From Pyrrhoderma lamaoense (lineage: Eukaryota; Basidiomycota; Agaricomycetes; Hymenochaetales; Hymenochaetaceae), in the NCBI GenBank assembly GCA_002794735.1, contig NBAZ01000007.1:434001-498000 (forward strand): a stretch of 64,000 nucleotides of DNA, written 5' to 3'. A program made the translations under genes and the position numbers. The stretch's first letter is position 1, and each line of letters starts with the position of its first letter. The notes below the pieces were generated by a model. It did not search any database, was not told where the DNA came from, and saw only the letters and a program-made list of their open reading frames with translations. Shown in pieces: positions 37,514 to 49,516 of the stretch.

Positions 37514-38747
37514 ATGGGGAAGAAAGGCGGTGGAAGTTCTAATACAGCGAACAGAAGACAAGGAGGTCCCCGAACTCGCGGCCGTAAAGACTCACATAAT
37601 GTCCATGCAAGAAAAGTACAACACATAGGAGAAGACTTCTCTCGTCCCGAAAGTGCAATTGATGATCTAGGTGAAAGCTCTCAACCTCACCTTGACGGAG
37701 AGTCGGGTTTAGAGAACGCGTCTCAAACCATCGATGTACCTGTTGCAATGTGGGTCGGTAAAAAACAAGGAGAATGTTACTATTTGAAGTATGGCTAATG
37801 TATCGTAAACTATAACAGGATTTCGACCATTGCGATCCACGACGATGTTCCGGTAAGAAATTATCTCGTCTCGGCCTCATTCGAGACTTGAAGGTTGGCT
37901 CTCGGTTCAGAGGAATAGTGGTCTCGTATGTACTATTTAACTCTCTTCACCCAACATTTTCTTCATCAATACTAACACTTTTTGCACTTCAGTCCAAAAG
38001 GCTCAAAGATAATAAGCCCGGCAGATCGAGAAATTGTAGCTAACTCCGGCATCGCCGTAGTTGAATGTTCTTGGGCCCGACTGGAAGAGATCCCATGGAG
38101 GAAGATCTCAAGTCCCCATGAGCGTCTACGTAAGGCTTTCTAAGTCTTCTTTCTAAGTCTTCTTCATACTGTATCATTCTCTGTTGACCCAATGACATGT
38201 ACAGTTCCATATATGCTTGCAACGAATCCAACAAACTATGGAAAACCTTGGCGCTTAAACTGTGTTGAAGCTCTTGCTGCTGCGTTCTATATCACAGGCT
38301 ATGACTCCTATGCAGAGCGGCTTCTCGCGCCGTTCGGCTGGGCAGGGTCTTTCTACAAAGTGAACAAGTATGTACATCGGAGCCAATTATAAACCCTATT
38401 AATTATTGACAAAATGACCTTAGACCATATATTGAACGATACAGAAAATGCACATCGTCAGATGAAATATCCGAGATGCAAGAGGAGATTATGCGTGAAC
38501 TTGAGGAAAGTTATAATCAATCTCGTTCAGAAGATCGTGAGTGCTGAGTGCCTCTCGTCATCTACTTCTTTCGGGAAGATGCTAATACTGCTCGCCAGAC
38601 GGCGATGACCTATTAATTGAAAACCCAAACCACCGACATTTCAATATGGACTCAGACTCAGACGAAGATGATGATGAGTCCTCGGAATCTAGTAATGACG
38701 AGCTAAATGAAGCAGACCATCCCCCTAACTCCGAACCTGAGGAATAA
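37514..38747 (+). CDS. TSR3: TSR3, 18S rRNA aminocarboxypropyltransferase
   Basis: The basic N-terminus ([18 protein letters not shown]) is followed by [90 protein letters not shown] and [17 protein letters not shown]. These are the RLI-like N-terminal domain and the SPOUT-like catalytic core with the SAM pocket. The C-terminus is acidic ([17 protein letters not shown]). The enzyme adds the acp group from SAM to a hypermodified pseudouridine in 18S rRNA as the last step. An in-frame upstream ATG at 37466 exists, but the conserved N-terminus argues for 37514. Confidence 0.96.
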
Positions 38748-39756
38748 ACCATGATTAGCCGGCCCATCTTCAAACAAGCACACTTCCTATCCTCGCGTTT
38801 TTTTTCTGAAACTGAAATCAATACACAGACACAGTGGTTAATGAAGCAAGGTGCGAAGGATTGGTGATATTCATAATTCCCATTTCTCAAATTACTAGCC
38901 CCTTTTTCTCGAGGGGGGGGATGAAGGGGAAGATTCATACTCTTCACATTGCCGCAATATTCCAGAGGTCACCTGCACCAATCACTTCTTCCATGCGTCA
39001 ATTATGGGATGTGCCCCTCGAAACACCGAAGCAAACTCTCAAAACCACTATCGGATTTACTAGTTCCGTTGAATGTAACGTCGACCTTGAGGTTTTTGAT
39101 AGAAATAATATGGAGGTTTGGAGAAACCCCGTAGCTATATGTTTAAACAAAAGAAGAAAAAAAATCTCAATAGATAAATGTCGTCCCTGAATTGGATTTA
39201 TCATCACTCCTTGTATCCCGCAAATAATCTTTTTGATCAAGAGCAAGGAGTAATCCAGTAGTAGTTCCTTGCGCCAAAAAGAAAATGATACGAACTTCGG
39301 GGGTCAGGTCAAAAAGTCGGATCGGTAAACAGAAGATTTCAAATTCGAAAAATATCCCACACCCTTCTCCCCCAAAACTTCAAACTCAGTTCCAGATTGA
39401 GTAAGAGGGTTTTTGTGAAAAAGAATTTGTGACTTGAACTTTCGCAAGCTTAAGCGAATAAACTCTTCTAAGAAAAAAAAAATAAAAGAAGTGTGATTTC
39501 TCACTAAGGTAGGGAGGTCATTATTTCTGGTTTGTAATTCAGTTGAGATAAGAGTTCCGAAACGCAAACAAGTACCAGCTTGGTCAAAATATCTTCTTTT
39601 TTCCACCCCAACCGGGTGCAGTATCTGACATACATGTAAATCACATATCAGATATATATCTAGGTTTCCCGAAATACATAACAATGCGTCCATATAGAAC
39701 ATTATCAGTCACCCGTAATATCATTTTCCATTTCCCTTTCACGATTATATCTCAGT
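38748..39756. other. Convergent intergenic region
   Basis: About 1 kb between the ends of TSR3 and the JmjC gene. It includes a G8 tract at 38913-38920. The longest frame is 132 codons on the minus strand (39304-39702); it has no recognisable domain and I do not call it. Confidence 0.4.
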
Positions 39757-41267
39757 TCAGAACCACATTGACACAGAAAAGCTGACTGTCTGGCTACGCA
39801 TAGCATGCCACCAGCCGGGCGGGAAGAAAACAACGTCGCCGGCCTCTAAAACAGCACTCATCGCGACTGGAACTACCATCTCTTTGAAGACGCGGTCTAG
39901 GTCATCCTCATCCGCGAAAACATCTAAACGAGAAGTGTTGCTTAACATCAAACTTGGATCTGTTCCGTCTTGCGCAGACGCTGTATTTGGGCCGGAAAAT
40001 GGAGAAATGAATCTCGAAACATCTGGAGGAGCAAGCCATATCAGTTTTCGACCTACAACTTGTGCTGCCACAGAAAAATCTCTAGTTACTATATTGAACG
40101 CTAAGAGTCGACGGGTAAGCTCACTGTACATATTATAATAGGGGTCCTGAGAGATGAATAAGATTAGTTTGCAACTTCCTGGCTTCTGTTCACTTACTAT
40201 ATGTGCAGGCGATGTAGCGTTATTAGGACCAATCCATGTATTCAAAACTAACTGATCTTCATTGTATGGAGGTTTATACTGAGGATAGTACTTCGGTGGG
40301 GGTAAGGAAGTATATACATAGTCAGGAATTATGATATCTCTTTGCAAGTTGGGGAACTGCTTGAAAAGATCATACTGTGCTAGGTATAGGGGTTCATCTG
40401 ACATAGGTTCTGTGCCGTCTATTGAATAAAGATAGTCCAGGAATTCCTCCCAGGGTATAAATCGTTGAGACCAGTCATCTGTACGGTAGTCGCCACCCAC
40501 TTCTACTGGTATTAACCGACCCCTTCCCGCAGATCTAAGTAGATAATTCTTTGAAGCCCACGAGTTATCTTGCACCGCTGGCCAATCAGACGAGAAGCCT
40601 CGTAAAATGAACGGGGCCTGACTTAGCGAGCGGAATAAGGACAATGATGGGGGCGCTTCAAGAACTGGTATGGCGAGTGCTGCACTTGGAAGTTTCCCCC
40701 TCCCAAATGTTGTTACTATTTCTTCTGGATATGTTATATTCATCACTTGTCTAAAAGCAGACTCCTTTAAGGGTAGGTATGATTTTTGGATGTACTCAAT
40801 AGTGTCTAGCAGAAGGTCAAGTCTGCCTTTACCAGGGGCACCTGCTATTATTATTGCACGATCAAGGATGTGTATTATATTTTCCCAGAACGATATGTCA
40901 TTAGGAGAGTTCTGTTCGTTGAGACAATCCCGCAAAGCCCATATCAGGGAAGCGTCAGTATACAATCTACGCCAGGCAAGAGAAGTAGGTGGGTCACGCT
41001 GTGATGACTTCATAGCATTGTGAGCTTCTTTACAAAGTTCCGATAGGGTTAAGCTATAGTTTTCCTCTGATCCCTGTTCTTGAATTGCGTTGAGAAGGAC
41101 GACGGACTTCTCATGACCACATAGTATGAAATCTGAGATTAACCGATAAGGAAAGAAGTTGTATGTACATAATGACTAATCGAGATGCTACCTTGTGAGA
41201 TGTTGTTCTGTAAGTTGCAGATGTCTGATTTAATAGTGTGTAGAGCGTGGATTGGGAAGTTGAGCAT
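39757..41267 (-). CDS. JmjC-domain 2-oxoglutarate oxygenase (KDM8/JMJD5-type)
   Basis: Exon 1 (MLNFPIHALHTIKSDICNLQ) is followed by an intron of about 70 bp, then a long exon. The N-terminal half is helical. The JmjC fold begins near PFILRGFSSDWPAV, with LYLAQYDLFKQFPNLQRDI in its middle. The iron-binding HxD comes from SPAHI joined to DPYYNMY across a short in-frame intron (about 40146-40199). The third ligand is His in FPPGWWHAMRS. This architecture matches the JMJD5/KDM8-like hydroxylase group; fungal members may act on arginine or histone substrates, but the substrate is unknown here. It is divergent from MOT1. Confidence 0.88.
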
Positions 41268-41539
41268 AGCTGCAAACAGGAGAATGATGTTGTATTTATA
41301 TTTTTTCAAAGGAACATGAGGTCACGTAGTGACGTATCGGGAAACGGCGGTGGCTGTTCGCCGAAGTTTTTCGAACTCTAAATAGTTTTTGATGGCGCTA
41401 ACGCGTGGGAAGTTTTAGTATTTTTTGCACGACCGGGGTACTTTATAAAGACTCACGGGCAGGCTGCCGCATCCCACAACCCAGATCGCGACACCTGCTA
41501 TATCACGGCTACGCGGCCCGGTTCTCCGGCCTCCCCTTG
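41268..41539. promoter_or_regulatory. Bidirectional promoter JmjC / MOT1
   Basis: The 272 bp between the two starts hold a perfect inverted repeat GTCAC-GTA-GTGAC at 41321-41333, which runs into GACGTA. It therefore combines a CACGTA E-box-like core with a CRE-like half site. It sits 54 bp from the JmjC start and 206 bp from MOT1. The binding factor is unknown. Confidence 0.5.
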
Positions 41540-44500
41540 ATGACTTCCAGGTCAGTTACTCTGTCACGCGTCCCTCAGCATCTTGAATTTGATCCGCTGA
41601 AATTATTTTCTCATATTTACAATCTGGTTTTGATGATTTTCGCAATGTATATACTAGGTTAGACAGGCTCTTGATTCTACTAGACACTGGGTCATCGACC
41701 TCTGTCCGTACAACTGCTGCTAAACAGCTCGCCCAGCTTGCTGTTAAGAGTATCAGAAGCGATGTAGGGGGCGACGATGTCAATACTCTCCGTTTACATG
41801 GTTCTCTTGATGATCCATCTGCCTGGGCAGAGCTTATGTCAGTCGTGGCTAGGGTAAATTCTCTTCTATCTTCAATCTAATGTAAAATGGCTCACTTTTC
41901 TTCACAACTCTAATCAGGTACTTCCTTACCTCCATTCTCGATCTCATGAAACAAGATCTGCTGCTTCCAATGCTCTCTCACAAATTTGCTCTATGGTTCC
42001 TTCATGGGAACCCCCAAACTATAGTGTGGACTCAAAAGAACTAGCTACACTTCCTGCTCCGGATTTTCCTAGCTTTTCGGTAAAGCAGCTAATGGAAAGC
42101 AAAACCCGTCTCCTCGCTTCTTCTGGAAAGGAATTTTCAAAGCCCACTGGTATCTTTCAAAGTGCTGCTGAGGTGCGCAAAGCCCGAAAAGAAGCCATGG
42201 GTCGACTAGGTCTTGACTTCCTCAACGTCGCAGAAGGAGATGACATGGACCTTGAAAAAGAACTTGCGGCTGCAGACGAAGCTGATATAGAAGCTGATAC
42301 GAAACCATTAAGTCCCGATGAACCCAATGGACCAAATATTATTTGTTCCCCAGAAGCTAAGAAAGAAAATGTACAAGTTGAACGTCTTAAATCATCAACA
42401 CCCGTTCCTTCTGAAGATGACCTTGCTGGCATGTCTGCACGAGAACGCAACCGGTTAAAGAGGAAGCGTAAGCCAGGTAACTCCGCATTCGTAGCCGCGC
42501 CTCCACCACAGAATCAGGGATCCAAATATAATGCAACAGCCGGTGCTTCGGGAACAAAGTAGGAACTATTCTTATTTCTCTTTAGAACATCACCTTTAAG
42601 GCTTCTATTGACCATGATCTTTCATTATACATCTTTTCTTTTTTTTATATCATTAATCAGGGCCCGCCTTGTTTCTGCTCCGACAATCATGGTTCCAAAT
42701 CTCGTACTGAAGATACAAAACCTTCAAAAAGTCCTGATCGGGTCATCGTTGATCCATCAAAGGGAGGTGCTGTTGAAGCAAAAGCTGCTCAACAATCAAA
42801 AGCGCTCGAAGTACAGCCTGGTGTTTGGGTATGGGATGGAGTAGTAAAGGTACTTGAGGTTGACCTCTTTAGCCCCGCTTGGGAGGTTAGACATGGTGCT
42901 GCAATGGCTTTGCGTGAAGTTCTGAAAACGCAGGGGAAATGTGGGGGGATGAGAGGTATCTATTTTTTTTACACTCACTGAACCTGTAATAGCAAGTACT
43001 AATCATGACCCAAAGCTGATCTCACTCCTGCTGCGAATGCTTTACACCACGAACAATGGTGCAACGCCCTTGCTGCGAAGTTCTTATGTGTTTTCGTCTT
43101 AGATCGCTTTGGTGACTTCGTCTCAGACCAAGTGGTAGCCCCAGTTCGCGAGACAGTTTCCCAAACACTTGCTTCACTATTAATCCACATGCCACGACGG
43201 TCTGTCCTCCATGTGCATGATATACTTCTACAAATGATAAAACAAGAATTCACCCTAGCTCCGAATTCCCCTGAGCTTAAAGCCGTTCGTGGAACTAATG
43301 GAGTTCGTCGTATCAATGGCAGACAGTATGTTTGGGAAGTCCGACACGTTGGCTTACTAGGAATCAAGTATGAAGTTGCCGTCCGATCCGATCTTGTGGA
43401 CGACTCGAACGTAAAAACGGAAGGCGTAGACGATTATACAAGTGGAAAAGAAGTCCTACGCGGTGTTGTAGATGCTGCTGTACTTGGGTAATTGACCGTT
43501 TCTTCCTATCTACTATCATTATAAGGTTTACGCTTATTGTTCTCTCATCTTTCTTCTTCTTAAGTCTCGGAGACAGTGATGATGATGTTCGTGCAGTTGC
43601 TGCATCGTGTTTACTTCCAATCACGGCACAGCTAGTTTCCTATATACCTGAGGAACTGACACGTGTTCTGTCTGTCTTGTGGACTTGCCTTGGTGACATG
43701 AAGGACGATCTTAGTTCAAGTGTCGGTGCCGTTATGGACCTCCTCGGGAAACTTGTATGTTACGATCAAGTTATCGAGATTTTCGCAAATCCTCAAGCCT
43801 TGTAAGTTTGGCCTGATACAGTATCCGAGAACTTACTTTGATACTTCCTTATTCAGACAACCTTTGACAGCTTTAGCTCCCACACTCTTTCCCTTCTTTC
43901 GTCATACCATTCATTCGGTCCGCCTGGCTGTTGTTAATATGCTTCACTCCTTCTTGAAAGTATCGAGCCTTTCAGTCGACTGGATATCACCGCCATTCCT
44001 TCGCTTGCTTATACAGAATCTAGTCGTGGAAGAAAGGAAGGATGTTCGAGATGCCACTTTACAACTTTGGGCGACCTCCATCGCTAAACTTGGCACCAAA
44101 TCAGGGTGGATGGAGGCCACCGTAACACCGCAGCTTGTACTTGAATGGTATGCATTGGCAATGACACCCCTTGGTGCACCTATAGATCCTGCAACTCTGT
44201 ATCATCCCTATATGGACTCTGCAGTTAATTCGGGGCCAGAACCTGAGCGACATAATGTTGACAAGAACATGCTGGCTCAGGATTTGACCTTGATATCTGT
44301 TGAAGTTATATTAAGGGCTCGTATAGCCGTTGCTAAAGCCTTTGCTATGTTATTAGCTTTATGGCCTACTGAGAGCGAAAATTCTCTTGATGATGTGTTC
44401 AGACCGATGTTAGCTCATTATGTGCACTCACCTAGCATGCTACAAAAGTTCCTTGCAGCGGTTATTGTTGAGGAATGGGCTCATGAACATAGAGCAAGAC

Positions 44501-47500
44501 ATGAGGGTGAAAAGGCGTCTATCGTTCATCAATCTAAACTGGCGATGGACTTGGGTGGAGATATTTTGCAATGGCTGCAGAGTGACCCTCCTGCGGCTTA
44601 TCATGAGATGATTGTTTCTCTCGGAAGAATATTCAGCGAATGTAGTGCTTTATTGCAGTCCTTTGTCCATGACTGTAAGGTGCCTCAGGCTTCAATACCG
44701 TTCCTGGGAACGGAGTTGGATGTCAATGGGACAGATGAAAATGCGTTTACTATAGCTACGGCACAAAGAGTCGTTGGTCCTATCTTTACTCAACTAAAAG
44801 AAAGTTTGGGAAGAGCAAAGAAGAAAGAACTTATATCTTTACATGAGAAACGTGTTCGCTTGGAGGCATCTATACAATACTACAATGAAGTCAAGAGTCA
44901 ACATGATGTCCGTGTCTCAGCGGCTTTCGCCGCCGCTTACGTCTCCTTGAAGTTACTTCCTGATAAAGTATCGCCAATAGTCAAAGGCATCATGAACGGC
45001 GTGAAGGTACGTCTATCATATACGCCTTCTTAGTGTCCGATACTAATACATTTCAATCTAGATCGAAGATAACCAAGATCTGCAGACCCGGTCAGCTTCA
45101 GCGGTTGCCGCATTTATCGAAACATGCACCTCGATGAAGATTATGCAACCGCCTGAAAAGATTGTTAAAAACCTTTGCACTTTCCTTTGTCAGGATGTAG
45201 AGCAGACTCCTGCCTTCGCCTTGACAAAAAGCACTGAAAAGGGAATTTTGTCGGTGAAGTCCATTTTGACAACTGATGCTCAAATGTCAACTGGAAGAGC
45301 TCTTAAGGGAGTTCATGCGGATGCACTGTCTGATGAGGCTGCAAAAGCGAAGATCTCTCGTAGAGGTGCAGAACTTGCGTTCATGCAATTGTCCTACAAG
45401 TTCGGTGATACATTATTCGAACGTGTTCCAAAGATGTGGGAATTCATAGCAGGCGGCTTACTGGCTGCTTTCCAGACAGGTATGATCGAGTATCTTATTC
45501 TTTTTTTGAGTCTTCTGATCGGTTTTACTAGACTCTCCTCGGGATGGAGATAAGGCAATGGATAAACAGTTCGGACAGGATGTGATTGACTCTTTGAGTG
45601 TACTAAGGGTCATCGCCGCTTCATTACATGAAGGCCTCCGTTACCGTTTAGTTGATTTACTTCCAAAGCTGACTCTTGCACTCCGTAGTCGCTATGCCAT
45701 TATTCGACAATGCGTAGCAAGGTGTTTTGCTACGGTTTGTGGTGTGATCACTGTGCAAGCTATGAAACATGTAATCGAACATATCATTCCACTGATTGGA
45801 GACTCTAAATCTACCACAAGTCGACAGGGCGCGGTTGAACTCATCTATCGTAAGTGATCCATATGGCATATGGAGAAGCACTATACTATAGTCTCTAACA
45901 TCACCCTAGACGTTGTACAGGAACTCGATATTAAAGCGTTACCTTACGTAATTTTCCTGATTGTCCCTATTCTCGGACGTATGAGCGACACAGACGACGA
46001 TATCAGAACTACGGCAACCAACACCTTTGCTTCTCTAGTAAAGATGGTTCCTCTTGAGGTAAGGGTTGATCTCGGTAAAATGGTATTTTAAGAATAAAAG
46101 TTACTTAAACAAATTTTGAAAGGCTGGGCTCCCTGATCCTCCAGACTTCTCAGACGATTTACTCCGTCGCCGTGACAAAGAAAGAGCCTTCCTGACCCAG
46201 TTACTGGATGGAAGCAAAGTTGAACCTTATACCCTTCCGATTCCTGTCAAGGCAGAACTTCGCAAGTATCAACAAGATGGTGTCAACTGGCTTGCGTTCC
46301 TCGCTAAGTTCCAGTTGCATGGTATCCTTTGTGATGGTTAGTGGTTATTGCTTTTATCCTTAAGGAGTTAGTTTAATCGGTTTAAATCTAGATATGGGTC
46401 TTGGTAAGACATTGCAATCAATTTGTATTCTAGCCAGTAAACACTTTGAACGTGCCGAAAGATACAAGTCCACGAAGTCCCCGGATGCAGTCCATTTACC
46501 ATCGCTTATCGTATGCCCTCCAACTCTCACTGGTCATTGGTATTATGAGATTCTCAAGTATGTTGACAACCTTAAACCGTTGATGTACGTCGGTTCTACT
46601 CGCGATCGTCTACGGTTGTTGCCTAAGATATCCGACTATGATGTAGTCATTACTTCATACGAAGTAGTCCGTAATGATATTGCGAACCTTCAAAACATCA
46701 ACTGGCATTACTGCATCCTTGATGAAGGACACGTCATCAAAAATTCAAGGACAAAGTTGACGAAGTCTGTCAAACTTATACGCGCTCATCACAGATTGAT
46801 ATTATCTGGCACACCTATCCAGAATAACGTTCTTGAGTTATGGAGTCTATTCGATTTCTTAATGCCGGGCTTCTTGGGCAGCGAGCATGCTTTCAATGAG
46901 CGCTTTGGGAAGCCTATATTATCAAACAGGGATGGTAAATCAAAAAATGATGAGGCCGCGGCACTTGCCTTAGAGGCTCTTCATAAGCAAGTTCTACCTT
47001 TTCTGCTTAGGCGTCTTAAAGAAGACGTTTTGCACGATCTACCTCCGAAAATTATCCAAGATTACTATTGCGAGTTATCGGATTTACAAAAGAGCCTCTA
47101 TGACGAATTCTCGAAATCGAACGCTCATGGGAATGTAACAGACGCAGTTCAACAAAGCGACACAAACAAACAAGACGGCAAGCAGAAGCACGTCTTCCAA
47201 TCACTGCAGTACCTTCGCAAGCTCTGCAATCATCCGGCTCTGGTTCTTAAAAATGATGTCGATGCTATTAATGCTGCTTTGGCAAAAGTTAATATCAAAG
47301 ATTCCTCCGATGGACTCCGAGATATCCAACATGCTCCTAAATTACTGGCATTGAAGTATGCTATCTTATTACATTCTTACATATTCTTCTTTTCTCACAT
47401 TCATTCTTACAGGCAACTTCTGCTCGACTGTGGTATAGGTACTGGGTCCGGCACATCCGTGGACATGGGGAAGAGCGAGTTACTAGACCCCGAGAGCGGC

Positions 47501-48242
47501 GATTCTTCGAGTGGTGCATTCTCACAACACCGTGTGCTCATTTTCTGCCAGCTTAAGCAGATGATTGATATCATCGAGGCGGATTTATTCAAGCGACACA
47601 TGCCCTCGGTGACCTACATGCGTCTAGATGGTGCCACTGATTCAACTAAACGACATGCAACGGTCCAGACATTCAATTCGGACCCTAGTATCGATTGCTT
47701 ACTTCTCACAACTCACGTTGGTGGACTTGGACTCACACTTACCGGCGCGGATACAGTTATTTTTGTAGAACATGATTGGAATCCGATGAAAGATCTCCAG
47801 GCGATGGATCGTGCGCACCGTATTGGTCAGAAGAAAGTGGTTAATGTGTATCGACTAATCACGAAGGGAACTCTCGAGGAGAAAATCATGGGTATGTTCC
47901 TACTTCACAAGCTAAATTAAATATCTTATTCAGCGGCTAAACGTGCATCCTTTCCCCCCTTTTTTACAGTCTCCAACGCTTCAAATTAAACATTGCCAAT
48001 TCTGTTGTCACACAACAGAACTCTGGCCTAGATTCAATGGATACTGAACTCGTGCTTGATCTTTTCAAACGTACGACCGCGGAGGAAGATGCAGCGGCTG
48101 CAAAGAAGCGAAAAGAAAAGGGATCTATTGGGGAGGTATCCCAGGTCAAAGGAATATCCTTGACGGGCTGGAAGACTTGCCTCAAGAAGAAGAATATGAA
48201 AATCTCACTCTTTCGTCTTTCATGGATTCGCTTGGACGGTAG
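41540..48242 (+). CDS. MOT1: MOT1/BTAF1, TBP-associated Swi2/Snf2 ATPase (frame breaks)
   Basis: Exon 1 encodes only MTSR(41540..41550); exon 2 starts at 41658 (LDRLLILLDTGSS). The N-terminal half is HEAT-repeat-like (GVWVWDGVVKVLEVDLFSPAWEVRHGAAMALRE, LLPDKVSPIVKGIMNGVK), which embraces TBP. The ATPase has DMGLGKTLQSICIL near 46395, LDEGHVIKNS near 46725, SGTPIQNNVLELWSLFDFLMPGFLG, and QAMDRAHRIGQKKVVNVYRLI near 47800. Mot1 removes TBP from DNA. The C-terminus ILDGLEDLPQEEEYENLTLSS is conserved but out of frame, with apparent missing G bases at 47890-47892 and 48151-48152. A splice phase near 42558-42660 is also unresolved. Confidence 0.95.
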
Positions 48243-48633
48243 AAACGGTTCATCATAAAGAGAGAAAAATAACACGCTTGCTTCGCCTTCAATATCCTTA
48301 TTAGCTTTTACAAACACTCTACACTTCTGGTCTTTCGTTTTTCATACACAAATTACGATCCTCTGAAGTATATTCGGCTTTTGACTCGAACAACTGCAAA
48401 TTCGATTGTATAATGGGTAGTATAGCACTTTGTAGAACAAGAAATTCTTTGTTATTGTATTAATACAGTATAATAATGTTTGCCTCGATAAATTCAACCC
48501 TATATTCAAAGAAAGAGAACGGTAAAACAAGCAGACGAATATGTGAGTCTCCTTCCCTCATCCTAGGGTATTAATATTAGAAGATCAACAATTGGGACGT
48601 TGAAGAGAATTCTCCGGGGAGGGGAGGTCCTAC
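48243..48633. other. Convergent 3' region
   Basis: About 390 bp between MOT1 and the cell-surface protein gene. AT-rich; no gene is seen. Confidence 0.4.
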
Positions 48634-49516
48634 TCAGAATGTTTGATATGGGGCACCAGGCCGGGGAGCAGTTATTTGAAGTTTGCGCCGCAATCGAGGA
48701 AGGGAGAAGACTATCAGTAATCCGCAGACGCCTGCAAGGACGCCTGCAATAGTTCCAGCAATGGCACCCGGGCTAAGAGTTTTTGAACCTCCGTGTGAGG
48801 TGGGGGAACTTAACGACTCCGTTTCGGAGCCAGTAGTAGAATTGGGGTCTACTCCCGTTGATGAAGAGGATGAAGAGGAAGTGGAAAGACAAGATTCGTC
48901 CCCCCACTATCATTACCATGATTAACGAAGAATGTTTGGGATATGGCTGATACTAGGCCCATTTGCCCGTATCTGATGCAACGAGGGCGTATTGCCCTAC
49001 GGGGACATCTACTTGCGGCCATTGAATAACACAAACGGAAGCGTCCACCGAACTCGAAATAGTACGTGAAACAAGTGTGCTTGTCTGCCCAGAAGATGGA
49101 CTTGTATGGATTTGAACTCCCCGTTCATTCGTTACTACTATTGATACATTTACATGTGCAGTCGAATTAATAGGGGAGTAGGTCCACGTGAACAATGCGG
49201 GTTTGCATAATGTTACATTTCCTGGATTGGAAAACGTGAATGGTTCATTGGAAGTCTCCGAAGGTAGAGGAGCAGATGCCGATGTTGATGACGCTGAAGG
49301 TGTAGACCCTAAAGCTGCAGTTGATGTTACTGTTACGGTAGACGAGACGATATTGACAGAAGACGAACTGGGCGCTGGAGAGTTGGACACACCAGAAGAC
49401 GAAGATTGTGGCTTGTCGTCATCGTCGCCGTCGTCACCATCGTCAACCCCGTGTTTACCGTTTACTGACATCACAAGAAACAGAGAAAGGGCTTGTAGTA
49501 GGACTTGTTTTCTCAT
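48634..49516 (-). CDS. Ser-rich single-pass cell-surface protein (two apparent frame breaks)
   Basis: The start at 49516 opens a signal peptide (MRKQVLLQALSLFLVMSVNG), then an Asp-rich stretch and a Ser/Thr-rich stalk. A beta-rich ectodomain follows (FTFSNPGNVTLCKPALFTWTYSPINS ... VCVIQWPQVDVPVGQYALVASDTGKW). Past 48958 the frame shifts, and it shifts again at the C6 run 48900-48905. Adding one base at each site gives a continuous product with LVSAISQTFFVNHG, a second Ser-rich stalk, a transmembrane helix (AIAGTIAGVLAGVCGLLIVF) and a basic cytoplasmic tail ending in PRPGAPYQTF at 48634. The ectodomain recalls Kre9/KNH-like or mid2-type fungal wall sensors; this is a guess from layout, not a firm match. 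Confidence 0.75.

Noticed and set aside
39304..39702. Minus-strand frame of 132 codons
   Set aside because: No domain, no matching exon neighbours, and composition typical of an AT-rich spacer.
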